In this document: positions 46,601 through 54,840 of the stretch, one piece after another | Layout: the number at the start of each line of letters is the position of its first letter | How positions within the stretch are numbered: the stretch's first letter is position 1 | DNA from: an uncultured Lachnospiraceae bacterium | GTDB lineage: Bacteria; Bacillota; Clostridia; Lachnospirales; Lachnospiraceae | NCBI GenBank assembly: GCA_910589075.1 | Contig: CAJUSK010000007.1 | Span: 1 to 64,000 of the forward strand | DNA length: 64,000 nucleotides | Direction of reading: 5' to 3' | Made by a program: the position numbers and the translations under genes | Notes under the pieces: model-generated | What the model was told of the DNA's origin: nothing | What the model saw: only the letters and a program-made list of their open reading frames with translations | Database searches by the model: none

Positions 46601-47099
46601 TAAAGATATGGAAAAGACTTTTTCCAAACTGAGCAATGGTGCTCTGATTGTGGAAGGAGCGGGGGAACTGAAAGAAACAGCAATTAAATCCATGGTGAAA
46701 CTGTTGGAACAGGAGGAGCAGGGGATCATTGTCATATTGGAAGACACGAAAATCAATATGAATAAGTTGCTGGATAATTATAAAGTACTTCATCAGAATT
46801 TTAATCTGAGAATTGATATTGAGGCATTGGATAATAATTCTCTTGTACTGTTTGCAAAAAAATATGCGCTGGAAAGGGAATATGCTATGGATGAGCTGGG
46901 GGAACTTGCATTACATACAAGAATATCAGAGCTCCAGACCAGTGAGCATTCTGTCACAACAAAGGAGGTCAAAGAAATTGTGGACGAAGCAATCCATCAT
47001 GCGGGCAGGAAAAATATGTCCCATTTTATGGATGTGCTTCTGGGTAAACGGTACGATGATGAAGACATGATTATATTACGGGAGAAGGATTTTGTATAA
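43668..47099 (+). CDS. Large TPR / octapeptide-repeat / pseudo-AAA protein
   Basis: 1143 residues from the TTG at 43668, which has GAGGTG 6 nt upstream; the longer frame from 43605 has no ribosome site. Residues 1 to about 200 form TPR-like helices. A Pro-rich linker follows. Residues 387-466 are ten tandem octapeptides of the pattern [SEG]Y[GV][ST][VA]QPQ. About 500-900 are low-complexity and acidic. The C-terminal about 230 residues look like an AAA+ domain of the SpoVK/CbbX kind, but the P-loop reads GEAGMGSIK (940-948) with no Lys in the usual place, and the Walker B site reads ALIVEGAGEL. It is probably a non-hydrolysing scaffold. It lies between rsmA and glgB; its function is unknown. 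Confidence 0.8.
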   Translation: MDKYEYKIRSEEIKTLIGRKKYAEAMEIADTIDWRKVKNVNMLCTVSDLYKLSRRYEESREILLLAYDRYPGGRMIIYSLCELCIKLDDVVHAVEYYKEFVQTAPRDNGRYVLQYKLYEAQDVTLEERIAVLEELKRREYREKWAYELAYLYHRIGLGTKCVEECDELILWFGEGKYVTKAMELKMLHSPLSEEQQKKYNKSKGITTPPAPAPAPVQPEPTEETDDMDIQVKPVNVGEYATINLQRELAESMKEVLGEEEQPAVQATIEYAAVGTDNYNAYNNYNTDYTTDEIRYFQTEMENNELEIYEEDYQTDEFDEEEVQELQREQEDYQSFMSRQNYGRVQSQPLRNRGMQTQGYDSTWTQDYDTIQFQDYGIGQLEEYGNEEYGVVQSQGYGTGQPQSYGSVQPQSYGSVQPQEYVTVQPQGYGSAQPQEYVTVQPQGYGSVQPQEYGTAQPKEYVGIQSRQQPQETIRPQIYQEVQPQETVRPQNFGRAQSQIFVNPQPQTFLKAQPAREPELSIEGPGEFTREILTNLLQDTEEEQAEYTANDQYIPKPEQEEVFFEDPDTMEISLPPLEEEPARVVKMSRTAEIPKIIQNGEEDTNSRIRLHRKQLPEEASEDMSVQEPEVTVEEAAAEDIQIVEPEPEPEQTPAEDKDESIPEPEKPIISEEKEEPFTQESAENNMKQKRNHYEDFLTQENDGQICLAVSSGDEIERQITGQMSIGDILLEWEKMKKENEEQRAEAIRQRVKEQTGEIFFQFDASTKEGILAELDALAEETERRERSQRSGEQELPADSVSEPVENLPEMETSEEIKEISPAQRFSGEERDSVNRALDEVPTEEITNISESIPDAEEESEILQAEKREEIEKKAADRKEDKPISEKPVKSSKPEKVQRTMTADEKKLFGPFIQTRSTKDQILDTLDNISLASYTGNVILTGEAGMGSIKLAKNIIKEIQMTDSNFSGRMAKITGQALNNKDMEKTFSKLSNGALIVEGAGELKETAIKSMVKLLEQEEQGIIVILEDTKINMNKLLDNYKVLHQNFNLRIDIEALDNNSLVLFAKKYALEREYAMDELGELALHTRISELQTSEHSVTTKEVKEIVDEAIHHAGRKNMSHFMDVLLGKRYDDEDMIILREKDFV
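44826..45065 (+). repeat. Ten tandem 24-nt coding repeats (octapeptide array)
   Basis: In-frame 24-nt units encode EYGVVQSQ, GYGTGQPQ, SYGSVQPQ (twice), EYVTVQPQ, GYGSAQPQ, EYVTVQPQ, GYGSVQPQ, EYGTAQPK and EYVGIQSR. Inner units are nearly identical at DNA level, two of them exactly, so the array probably grows and shrinks by slippage or recombination without breaking the frame. Confidence 0.92.
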
Positions 47100-47112
47100 T
47101 AAGGAGGGTGTT

Positions 47113-49011
47113 ATGACAGAAACCGTATTTATTTCGGAAACAGATCAATATTTATTTGCCCAGGGGACACATTACGATATTTATAAAAAACTGGGCGCGC
47201 ATCTGTCTGTGGAAGATGGGAAAAAGGGTGTATATTTTGCCGTATGGGCACCAAATGCGGCTAAAGTGAATGTGATTGGTACTTTTAACGGCTGGAATGA
47301 AGAGATACATGAGCTTGAAAAAATAGGGCCTGTTGGGATTTTTGCTCGCTTTATCCCGGATGTAAAAGAGGGAGAAATGTATAAATTTCTCATAACAGCG
47401 CAGGATGGCCGGAAACTGTATAAATCAGATCCTTTTGCAAATTATGCGGAAAAAAGGCCTAATACGGCTTCTATTATTACGGATATTTCCCATATGAAAT
47501 GGTCAGATGAGGAATGGATGAATGCCAGAAGGCGTAAGGATATGAATGCGGAGCCAATGGCCATTTACGAATGTCATATCGGTTCCTGGATGCGTCATCC
47601 GTGCAGAGAAGATGAAGGTTTCTATAATTACAGAGAGTTTGCAGATGCGATTGTAAAGTATCTGAAAAAGATGCGTTTTACGCATGTGGAGTTAATGGGG
47701 ATTGCGGAACATCCTTTTGACGGTTCCTGGGGATATCAGGTGACCGGTTATTATGCACCTACTTCAAGGTATGGAACACCGCAGGATTTTATGTATCTGA
47801 TAGATACGCTGCACCAGCATAATATTGGTGTAATTCTGGATTGGGTTCCGGCCCATTTTCCGAGAGATGCCCATGGTCTGGCAGAGTTTGACGGAACAGC
47901 ACAATTTGAGCATCCGGATCCGCGTATTGGCGAGCATCCTGACTGGGGAACGAAAATCTTTAATTACAGTAAAACTGAAGTGGTGAATTTTCTCATTGCC
48001 AACGCTTTGTTCTGGATTAAGGAATTCCATGTGGACGGCCTGCGGGTAGATGCAGTGGCATCCATGTTATATCTGGATTATGGAAAACAGGACGGACAAT
48101 GGGTGGCAAATAAATATGGGGATAATAAAAATCTGGAAGCCATCGAGTTTTTCAAACATATGAATTCTGTTATCCGGGGAACATTTCCGGGTGTTATGAC
48201 CATTGCTGAGGAGTCTACGGCATGGCCTAAAGTAACAGGGCCCATTGAGGAAGGCGGCCTGTTCTTTACTTATAAATGGAATATGGGCTGGATGCATGAT
48301 TTCTGTGAATATATGAAACTGGATCCTCTGTTCCGTAAAGGGAATCATTATGCTATGACGTTTGCCATGAGTTATAATGACAGTGAGAATTATATCCTGC
48401 CTTTGTCTCATGACGAGGTTGTACATCTGAAATGTTCCATGCTGAATAAAATGCCTGGGTATCAGAAGGATAAATATGCAAATCTCCGTACAGGTTATAC
48501 TTATATGTTTGGCCATGAAGGAAAGAAACTGTTGTTTATGGGACAGGAATTCGGTCAGGAACGGGAGTGGAGTGAAGAGCGTGAACTGGACTGGTATCTG
48601 TTGGATGAAGAACTCAACAAAGGTATGCAGAGTTATGTGAAGGATCTTCTGAAATTGTACCGTAAAAACCCCTGTATGTATGAAGTGGACAACAGTTGGG
48701 AAGGTTTTGAATGGGTAAAAGCGGATGATGTGGAAGAAAGCACGTATGCCTTTATCCGGAAATGTCCGTCCAGCAAAAACAGACTGCTCTTTGTTATGAA
48801 TATGACACCCATGGAGCGGAAGGAATACCGTGTAGGCGTTCCCAAGAAAAAGAAATATAAACTGGTATTGAACAGTGACGATATAAAATATGGCGGAGAG
48901 GGAAGAGAGATACCATCAGTCATTCCGGCAGAGAAAATACCCTGCGATTACCGGGATTATTCTATCAGTTTTGACCTGCCGCCGTGGTCTTCCGCAGTTT
49001 TCTCATTCTGA
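47113..49011 (+). CDS. glgB: 1,4-alpha-glucan branching enzyme
   Basis: About 632-residue GH13 enzyme that makes alpha-1,6 branches in glycogen. N-terminal CBM48 (VYFAVWAPNAAKVNVIGTFNGW), then the catalytic barrel with nucleophile Asp in DGLRVDAVASML, acid Glu in IAEESTAWP, and LSHDEVVH. The ATG at 47113 follows AAGGAGG; the earlier frame overlaps the upstream gene. No other glycogen genes are in the window. Confidence 0.97.
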   Translation: MTETVFISETDQYLFAQGTHYDIYKKLGAHLSVEDGKKGVYFAVWAPNAAKVNVIGTFNGWNEEIHELEKIGPVGIFARFIPDVKEGEMYKFLITAQDGRKLYKSDPFANYAEKRPNTASIITDISHMKWSDEEWMNARRRKDMNAEPMAIYECHIGSWMRHPCREDEGFYNYREFADAIVKYLKKMRFTHVELMGIAEHPFDGSWGYQVTGYYAPTSRYGTPQDFMYLIDTLHQHNIGVILDWVPAHFPRDAHGLAEFDGTAQFEHPDPRIGEHPDWGTKIFNYSKTEVVNFLIANALFWIKEFHVDGLRVDAVASMLYLDYGKQDGQWVANKYGDNKNLEAIEFFKHMNSVIRGTFPGVMTIAEESTAWPKVTGPIEEGGLFFTYKWNMGWMHDFCEYMKLDPLFRKGNHYAMTFAMSYNDSENYILPLSHDEVVHLKCSMLNKMPGYQKDKYANLRTGYTYMFGHEGKKLLFMGQEFGQEREWSEERELDWYLLDEELNKGMQSYVKDLLKLYRKNPCMYEVDNSWEGFEWVKADDVEESTYAFIRKCPSSKNRLLFVMNMTPMERKEYRVGVPKKKKYKLVLNSDDIKYGGEGREIPSVIPAEKIPCDYRDYSISFDLPPWSSAVFSF

Positions 49012-49041
49012 GGTTAAGTAAACTGAAAAGAGAGCCGAAAT

Positions 49042-49084
49042 AAAAGGTGAATGCATTTGGAAAAAGGCATTCACCTTTTATTTC
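49042..49084 (+). terminator. Terminator after glgB
   Basis: AAAAGGTGAATGC and GCATTCACCTTTT form a perfect 13-bp stem with a 12-nt loop, followed by TTTTATTTC. It separates glgB from the flagellin locus. Confidence 0.92.
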
Positions 49085-49094
49085 ATGAACACAT

Positions 49095-49121
49095 GAAACA
49101 GATGATTTTGAGTATTGATAA
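49095..49121 (+). promoter_or_regulatory. Possible flagellar sigma-28/sigma-D promoter
   Basis: GAAA (49095-49098), 15 nt, then ATTGATAA (49114-49121) is close to the flagellar sigma consensus TAAA-N15-GCCGATAA. It lies 38 bp before the DUF6240 gene and between the glgB terminator and the flagellin locus. Confidence 0.45.
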
Positions 49122-49159
49122 CGGCAATTTTGGAGAAATCCTGACGCAGAGGAGAGTAT

Positions 49160-52100
49160 ATGCGTATTACGTTTCAGCACACAGATACGAATCAAACGAT
49201 AGAGAGACAGAAGGCATCGCAGAGAGAGTCTTCCGGTATGAAAACGGGAACGGACAATGGATATGGATACATGCTGGACATTTCCGGGTCTTCCGCAAAT
49301 CATGAAGTTTATCAGGAACAGGGAAAGACAACAGAAGATGTTATGATGGAAGCAGGAAGGCAGAATGTGGACCTGACCCGTGATTATATGACAGTTATGT
49401 CAAATTCCATGTCCGAGGAAGACTTTGCGAAACTTCAGGAGAATGGGTATCAGGTAGGCAGCACGGAAGTGGAAACAGCTGTTACCATTGTAGATAAGAT
49501 AAAGGCTTCCATGCTGGAAGCGGGTGTGTCCGTTTCAGGTTATACGGATACACTGGATATGGACACACTGACAGAGATTACAGGGGATGCGGGACTGGCA
49601 AAACAGTTGTCTGATGCCTTTTCTCAGGAAGGTGTTCCTCTTACGGAAGAGACTGCCAGAGAGGCAGTGGAGGCTTTGAAGGAAGCAGAGGCTTTGAAAG
49701 AGCCTTCGGAAGATGCTACCAAATATATGGTTCTGCATGATAAAGAGCCGGTTATCGAACATTATTATACGGCTCAGTACAGCAGCGCGGGTGATCATGG
49801 GAGACAGGGCCGGGGATATTACCAGGATGCAAACGGTTATCTTACAAAAATGGCAGATGACGTGAACTGGGAAAGCCTGCAGCCTCAGATCGAACGTGTA
49901 TTGGAAGAAGCCGGTTATTCAGATGTACCCGGAGCCGAAGAATCTGCCAGATGGTTGATCAGTGCAGGTATTCCCCTGACCGGAGATACTCTTTCCTCCT
50001 ATATGGAGTTACAGAAAGTTTCTCTCCCGGCAGATCAGGAAGCATTGCTGTCGGCAATGGCAACTGCCGTATCAGATGGCAAGAGCCCCAGGCAGGCGAA
50101 TCTGACGGGTGCAAAATCTCTCTGGGATCAGGCATATGAGATATGGGACAGGGTGCGAAATCTGTCAGATGCAGCAGCGGATGTGGCGGCAGCCACCAAA
50201 GGAAGGCTGACACTGAATGCACTGGAAGCGGCGCAGCGGCTGCTTGACAGTGGTTATCAGAATGTTACACAGGAAAATGCGGCAGCCAGGAGACAGTTGG
50301 AAGAAGTAAGGCTGCAGATGACAATCGCTGCCAACCGGGAATTGTTGAAAAGCGGATTTTCCATAGAGACAACGGAACTTGAGCAGGTGATCGAAGCGCT
50401 GCGGGATGTGGAACAGAACTATAATCGCATATTGTTTGGCGGAGGAACGCCGGAGGAAACAGCGTCACGGTCACAGCTGTATTCGGAGACGGTCAGTACA
50501 GTTTCCGATATTCCCCATATGCCTCTGGCGGCAGTGGGAAAAGTTGTCAGCACAGAGAAAAGAGATTTTAATCTCCATGAAGTAAAAGAATCCGGAGAAG
50601 CGCTGGCAGCTTCTTATAAAAAAGCAAATGAAACTTATGAAACATTCCAGACTGCTCCCCGTGCAGATCTGGGGGATTCCATGAAAAAAGCCTTTCGGAA
50701 TGTAGATGATTTACTGGCGGAAATGGGACTGGAACCTACAGATGCCAACAGACGTGCCGTGCGTATTCTGGGTTATAATCATCTGGAAATAACAGAAGAA
50801 AATCTGATGACTGTGAAAGCGGCTGATGAGGAATTGCGGAATGTTGTGAAAAAATGTACGCCTGCTGCTGCGTTGGAAATGATCCGGGAGGGTAAAAACC
50901 CTCTGACCATGACAGTTGCAGAGTTGGATGATTATTTGAATGAAAGGCAGCAGAATCCGGAGCAGGAACAGGAAAAATTCAGCAAGTATTTATATAAACT
51001 GGAACAGAAAAAAGAGATAACCCAGGAAGAAAAAGAATCCTGTATAGGTATTTTCAGGTTGCTGCGTCAGGTGGAAAAATCGGATGGAGCAGTAATTGGC
51101 AGCCTGCTTAACCAGGGTGCGGATTTATCTTTTAAAAATCTGTTGACCTTTTTACGAACCGGCAAGGCAAAAGGGATTGACACTGTAGTAGATGATCAGC
51201 TTGGAACATTGCAGGAAGTACGGGAAACAGGGAATCGGATTGACAGTCAGATAGAAAGTGCTTTTTCTGGTAAAGAAAAAGAAACAGAATATTACATAAG
51301 ATTAGGGCATGAAGCCTATAGCGGTCTGGATGGGGATAAAGTAGCCCAGATTGGCCCGGATGAAGAGATGGGACTGGAAGAATTCACAGAGCAGCTTCGT
51401 GAGACAGATGAGGATGAAAAGCTGAATGCCGCGTATATACGGGAACAGGCAGAGTATCTGCGGACAATCCGGCCGGAAAAGCAGACAGTGGATATGCTGC
51501 ATATGTTGGAGGAGCCTGTTACACCGGAACATGTGCAGGCGATGAATGAATATATCAGAGACAGTGCGAAAGCATTTACAAAGATCCGGAAAGAAGCCGA
51601 TAAACAAGAAGGCGGGGAAACAGACAGATTTGCACAGAGTATTGCCCGGCTGGAAGATCAGTTCAATAATGTGGAAGAGGCTTCTGCCGCATACAGGGCA
51701 CTGACGGAAACACAGGAACAGATACTGGAAAAAGCCATGTATGAATCAGAGAGAATTACCTCTCTGGATATGCGGGAACTGGGACTGGTATATAAACAGG
51801 TTTCTTTTACCGCAAAACTGGCTGATACAGAGAAATATGATATACCTGTGATTACAGAAGATTCAGTGATGGCGCTGCATGTGGAAATCGTACATTCCGG
51901 GGAAAACAAAGGAACGATAGAAGCGTCCATGGATACGGAACAGTATGGAAAGATTTCCGTGAAACTACAGCTTGCAGAAGGGGTTGTAAAAGGATTTTTC
52001 ATAGGTTCCCAGGAAAAAGGGACGGAAAAACTGGAAACAATCAGGCAGCAGGCACAGGATTCACTGTCTCAAATGGGTTTTGATGCTGAGAACATGCATG

Positions 52101-52240
52101 TGGGAATCAGGAAAAACCTGCGAACGGGATATGTGCCCGGTGAACAGAAACAGGCCGGACAGCCGGCTTCTACAGGAACATTGTACAGGGCTGCAAAAGC
52201 CGTTATCATTGCCATACACAGAGAGATAGAAAGGGGTTAA
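49160..52240 (+). CDS. DUF6240 domain protein of the flagellin locus
   Basis: 1026 residues, acidic, mostly helical, with no signal peptide or membrane segment. I recognise it as a DUF6240 protein, a family found in flagellated Lachnospiraceae. The last about 130 residues (MALHVEIVHSGENKGTIEAS, then FFIGSQEK and a 'DSLSQMGFDAENMHVGI' helix) resemble the Flg_hook domain at the end of FliK, so a role in hook-length control or flagellar export is possible. The ATG follows GAGGAGAG. It ends 4 bp before the flagellin ATG, so the two are probably one operon. Confidence 0.75.
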   Translation: MRITFQHTDTNQTIERQKASQRESSGMKTGTDNGYGYMLDISGSSANHEVYQEQGKTTEDVMMEAGRQNVDLTRDYMTVMSNSMSEEDFAKLQENGYQVGSTEVETAVTIVDKIKASMLEAGVSVSGYTDTLDMDTLTEITGDAGLAKQLSDAFSQEGVPLTEETAREAVEALKEAEALKEPSEDATKYMVLHDKEPVIEHYYTAQYSSAGDHGRQGRGYYQDANGYLTKMADDVNWESLQPQIERVLEEAGYSDVPGAEESARWLISAGIPLTGDTLSSYMELQKVSLPADQEALLSAMATAVSDGKSPRQANLTGAKSLWDQAYEIWDRVRNLSDAAADVAAATKGRLTLNALEAAQRLLDSGYQNVTQENAAARRQLEEVRLQMTIAANRELLKSGFSIETTELEQVIEALRDVEQNYNRILFGGGTPEETASRSQLYSETVSTVSDIPHMPLAAVGKVVSTEKRDFNLHEVKESGEALAASYKKANETYETFQTAPRADLGDSMKKAFRNVDDLLAEMGLEPTDANRRAVRILGYNHLEITEENLMTVKAADEELRNVVKKCTPAAALEMIREGKNPLTMTVAELDDYLNERQQNPEQEQEKFSKYLYKLEQKKEITQEEKESCIGIFRLLRQVEKSDGAVIGSLLNQGADLSFKNLLTFLRTGKAKGIDTVVDDQLGTLQEVRETGNRIDSQIESAFSGKEKETEYYIRLGHEAYSGLDGDKVAQIGPDEEMGLEEFTEQLRETDEDEKLNAAYIREQAEYLRTIRPEKQTVDMLHMLEEPVTPEHVQAMNEYIRDSAKAFTKIRKEADKQEGGETDRFAQSIARLEDQFNNVEEASAAYRALTETQEQILEKAMYESERITSLDMRELGLVYKQVSFTAKLADTEKYDIPVITEDSVMALHVEIVHSGENKGTIEASMDTEQYGKISVKLQLAEGVVKGFFIGSQEKGTEKLETIRQQAQDSLSQMGFDAENMHVGIRKNLRTGYVPGEQKQAGQPASTGTLYRAAKAVIIAIHREIERG

Positions 52241-52244
52241 AGCC

Positions 52245-53495
52245 ATGAAAATAAATTATAATATGTCAGCAGTACTTTCCAATGACCATCTGAACAAATC
52301 TGAAAATGCATTGTCCAATTCTATTGAGAGATTATCTTCAGGTTTTAAACTGAATCACGCGAAAGATAATCCTTCCGGTATTGCCATTGCAAAACGTATG
52401 CACGCACAGATACGCAGCCTGGAATCTGCAAATAACAATGCCAGTGATGGTATTTCTATTATCAATGTGGCAGAAGGCGCCATGACAGAAGTACACGAGA
52501 TGTTACAGCGTTTGAATGAGCTGAGTGTCAAAGCGTCCAACGGACCTATGTCAGACAGCGACCGGGAAAGCGTTCAGGAAGAAGTTGACGCTATGCTGGA
52601 AGAAATCAACCGCATTGCAGATTCGACGGAGTTTAATGGCAGAAAGCTGATTAACGGCACATATGATTTGAAGGGATATGTGGAAAAATCCGTGAATGAG
52701 ACGGATAATACATTTGATACTTTATCCGTTAAAGTAGAATCTTATTCGGATGAAGCGAAAATCGGATTTTATGAAGTAAAGATAGAAACAGCCATGAAGG
52801 TAGAAATGCGCACAGAAATAGATGAAGTAACCGGTCAGGCGGTAGAGGTGCCCTATGAATATCCCTGCGTGACGGCCGCGGTTATCTCTCCTTCATCCAC
52901 CACACAGATACATGATAAAGATGTGATTCTGGAAACAGTCGAGAATCAGAAAATGGTTGCTTCTCTGGATGATCCACATACAATAACAATTACCGGGGAT
53001 CATGGTTTTTCACTGACTCTGGATATTGATCTGGATAAATTTATAACACCACCCCAAACCCATCCCATCAGCAGGACCATCAATGTGGATCTGACCGGTA
53101 TCGGGCCTATGACTACGCAGATCGGTGCAAATGAAGGTCAGGTTTTGGATATCCGGATTCCCACTGTATCCTGTAAAACGCTGGGTGTTGCTGAATTGGA
53201 TGTGTCCACACAGAAAGAAGCAAAGAATTCCATTGACCGGGTGGCAAGGGCCGTCAATAATCTTTCAGCAATCAGATCCCGTCTGGGAGCTTATCAGAAC
53301 CGTCTGGAGCATACGATTGCCAGTCTGGACGTAACGGATGAAAATCTGACAGGCGCGTATTCCAGAATTATGGACACAGATATGGCAGAGGAAATGACGG
53401 AATATACAAAGGATCAGGTGTTGAGCCAGGCAGGTACGTCTATGCTGGCGCAGGCAAATCAGAGGCCTTCCCAGGTGCTTCAATTATTGCAGTAA
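52245..53495 (+). CDS. Flagellin
   Basis: 416 residues. Conserved D0/D1 N-terminus (INYNMSAVLSNDHLNKSENA, SGIAIAKRMHAQIR, DGISIINVAEGAM) and C-terminus ending LAQANQRPSQVLQLLQ; a central variable domain about residues 170-330. The N-terminal D1 helix keeps the LQRLNEL pattern, including the Arg and Leu that matter for TLR5 in Salmonella flagellin. It has no signal peptide, as expected for export through the flagellar system. A GACCCATGC/GCATGGGTC hairpin (53510-53535) follows its stop. Confidence 0.97.
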   Translation: MKINYNMSAVLSNDHLNKSENALSNSIERLSSGFKLNHAKDNPSGIAIAKRMHAQIRSLESANNNASDGISIINVAEGAMTEVHEMLQRLNELSVKASNGPMSDSDRESVQEEVDAMLEEINRIADSTEFNGRKLINGTYDLKGYVEKSVNETDNTFDTLSVKVESYSDEAKIGFYEVKIETAMKVEMRTEIDEVTGQAVEVPYEYPCVTAAVISPSSTTQIHDKDVILETVENQKMVASLDDPHTITITGDHGFSLTLDIDLDKFITPPQTHPISRTINVDLTGIGPMTTQIGANEGQVLDIRIPTVSCKTLGVAELDVSTQKEAKNSIDRVARAVNNLSAIRSRLGAYQNRLEHTIASLDVTDENLTGAYSRIMDTDMAEEMTEYTKDQVLSQAGTSMLAQANQRPSQVLQLLQ

Positions 53496-53568
53496 ACAAT
53501 AAATTGTATGACCCATGCAGCAGAGCGCATGGGTCTGATAACAGGTTGTTGCTTGTTTTTTATTCACG

Positions 53569-53604
53569 ACAATAGGCTCGCTGGCGAAGCCTGCAATCTA
53601 TTGT
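53569..53604. repeat. Dispersed 36-nt hairpin repeat, copy 2
   Basis: ACAATAG (53569-53575) pairs with CTATTGT (53598-53604), with GGC-GAA-GCC in the middle. It matches copy 1 at 41742-41777, and the shared GCCTGCAATCT is identical. It sits between flagellin and fliS, so it is transcribed or marks a boundary within that locus. Confidence 0.7.
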
Positions 53605-53628
53605 TCAAGTAATCTGAGGTGACGGAAT

Positions 53629-54096
53629 ATGACAGATGAGGTCAGAAAAAATTTTACAATGCGTATCACTCAGGCAAATCAGAGCGGACTGGTTGTAATT
53701 CTTTATGAAATGTATCTTGCATATTTGGATGATGCCAGACAGGCGGCAAATGATAAAGTGAAATTGCGGGAAAGTCTGCGCAGGGCCAGGGGGTGTGTGG
53801 ATGAATTGATCCGCTCACTGGATTTCAGGTATGCACCGGCCAATCATCTGCTCCAGCTCTATATTTATGTGATTAAGGAGATGGCAGGAGCAGATGCACG
53901 CTGTAGTGTGGAGCCTTTAAAAATTTGCCGCAAAATTATGACAGAACTTCTGTCGGCATATCGGGAAGTGAGCCGTCAGGACACCTCTCCGCCGATTATG
54001 GAAAATACGCAGACAGTATATGCCGGCTTAACCTATGGAAAAGGGGAACTCACGGAAAGTTTGTCTCACCAGGGGAATCGGGGATTCCTCGTATAG
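53629..54096 (+). CDS. fliS: Flagellar export chaperone FliS-like protein
   Basis: 155 residues. The helical FliS pattern is present: an N-terminal ITQANQSGLVVILYEMYLAYLDDA helix pair, then LIRSLDFRYAPANHLLQLYIYVIKEM. FliS binds the flagellin C-terminus and keeps it unfolded for export. It lies one gene-gap after flagellin. It has a longer tail (about 30 residues) than usual FliS. Its 3' end overlaps the opposite-strand DUF2508 gene by 69 bp. Confidence 0.85.
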   Translation: MTDEVRKNFTMRITQANQSGLVVILYEMYLAYLDDARQAANDKVKLRESLRRARGCVDELIRSLDFRYAPANHLLQLYIYVIKEMAGADARCSVEPLKICRKIMTELLSAYREVSRQDTSPPIMENTQTVYAGLTYGKGELTESLSHQGNRGFLV

Positions 54097-54336
54097 GCTT
54101 TCCTGTTTCGGGGTTTCAGCAGCCGTATTCATTTTTGCAGCTTCCTGCAGCAGGTATTTATAGCGCTTTTGTATGGCATTCACTTCGTAAATATAGCAGT
54201 CAATCAGATCGGGATCCGTTGCGTTGTCAAAACCGGCATAGGCCGTTTCCAATGCGTAACGGGTCTTTGCTATGTCGCTTAAAATACTGTTGTCCTCTTT
54301 CTCAACATGAGAGCTTTTGCTGAAATAAGATTTCAT
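54028..54336 (-). CDS. DUF2508 family protein (YaaL-like)
   Basis: 102 residues. The family core is visible: ILSDIAKTRYALETAYAGFDNATDPDLIDCYIYEVNAIQKRYKYLL in parts, that is the Fd-atdpdLID-yIYE pattern of DUF2508/YaaL. It is found next to bofA in Bacillus, as here, but in this window it is divergent from bofA. The ATG follows AAAGGCGG. The last 69 bp overlap the fliS end on the other strand. Confidence 0.85.
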   Translation of the reverse strand: MKSYFSKSSHVEKEDNSILSDIAKTRYALETAYAGFDNATDPDLIDCYIYEVNAIQKRYKYLLQEAAKMNTAAETPKQESLYEESPIPLVRQTFREFPFSIG

Positions 54337-54492
54337 AACGTTCCGCCTTTCCTTTAAAAACTTTTCGATTGCCAGCAGCTTTATATAGAGTATGGTCCTA
54401 TACTGGTAATTTATTCATGTAATATTAAATTCTTATGAGAATAAGATATAGAAAGAGGACAGATATCCGAAACGGCGGAAAGGAACAGAAAG

Positions 54493-54765
54493 ATGAAGGA
54501 TATTACAGGTGCGGCTGTGATCGTAATCATGTGTGTAATTGTTTTATGCGTAGTTGCTTTAAAGAAAAAAGCAGAATTTCTGCTCAATTTTATGCTGCGT
54601 GGAATAACGGGTGTTATATCAATCGTATTTATCAATGAAATGCTGGCTGCACAGAATTTTTCCACTATGGTAGGCGTTAATTTATGGACAGCTTTGACAA
54701 GCGCAATCCTCGGATTACCTGGTGTTGCACTGCTTTATGGCATTCATTTTCTGAAATTTTTGTAG
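54493..54765 (+). CDS. bofA: BofA family protein (pro-sigmaK processing inhibitor)
   Basis: 90 residues, with two to three membrane helices (ITGAAVIVIMCVIVLCVVAL, GVISIVFINEML, and the C-terminal LGLPGVALLYGIHFL). The LPG-hydrophobic end is typical of BofA. In Bacillus it inhibits SpoIVFB in the forespore membrane. It has AAAGGAACAG as ribosome site. It suggests the organism can sporulate, though bofA homologues also occur in non-sporulating relatives. The 156-bp gap to DUF2508 would hold a divergent promoter region. Confidence 0.9.
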   Translation: MKDITGAAVIVIMCVIVLCVVALKKKAEFLLNFMLRGITGVISIVFINEMLAAQNFSTMVGVNLWTALTSAILGLPGVALLYGIHFLKFL

Positions 54766-54840
54766 AAGATTACCAATGGACATCAGAAATAACCTGTACT
54801 ATAATTCGACTTACAAACCTCACCGGCTATATAAAAGGAG

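Noticed and set aside
49051..49305. 84-codon frame before the DUF6240 gene
   Set aside because: It starts in the glgB terminator and overlaps the DUF6240 start in another frame.
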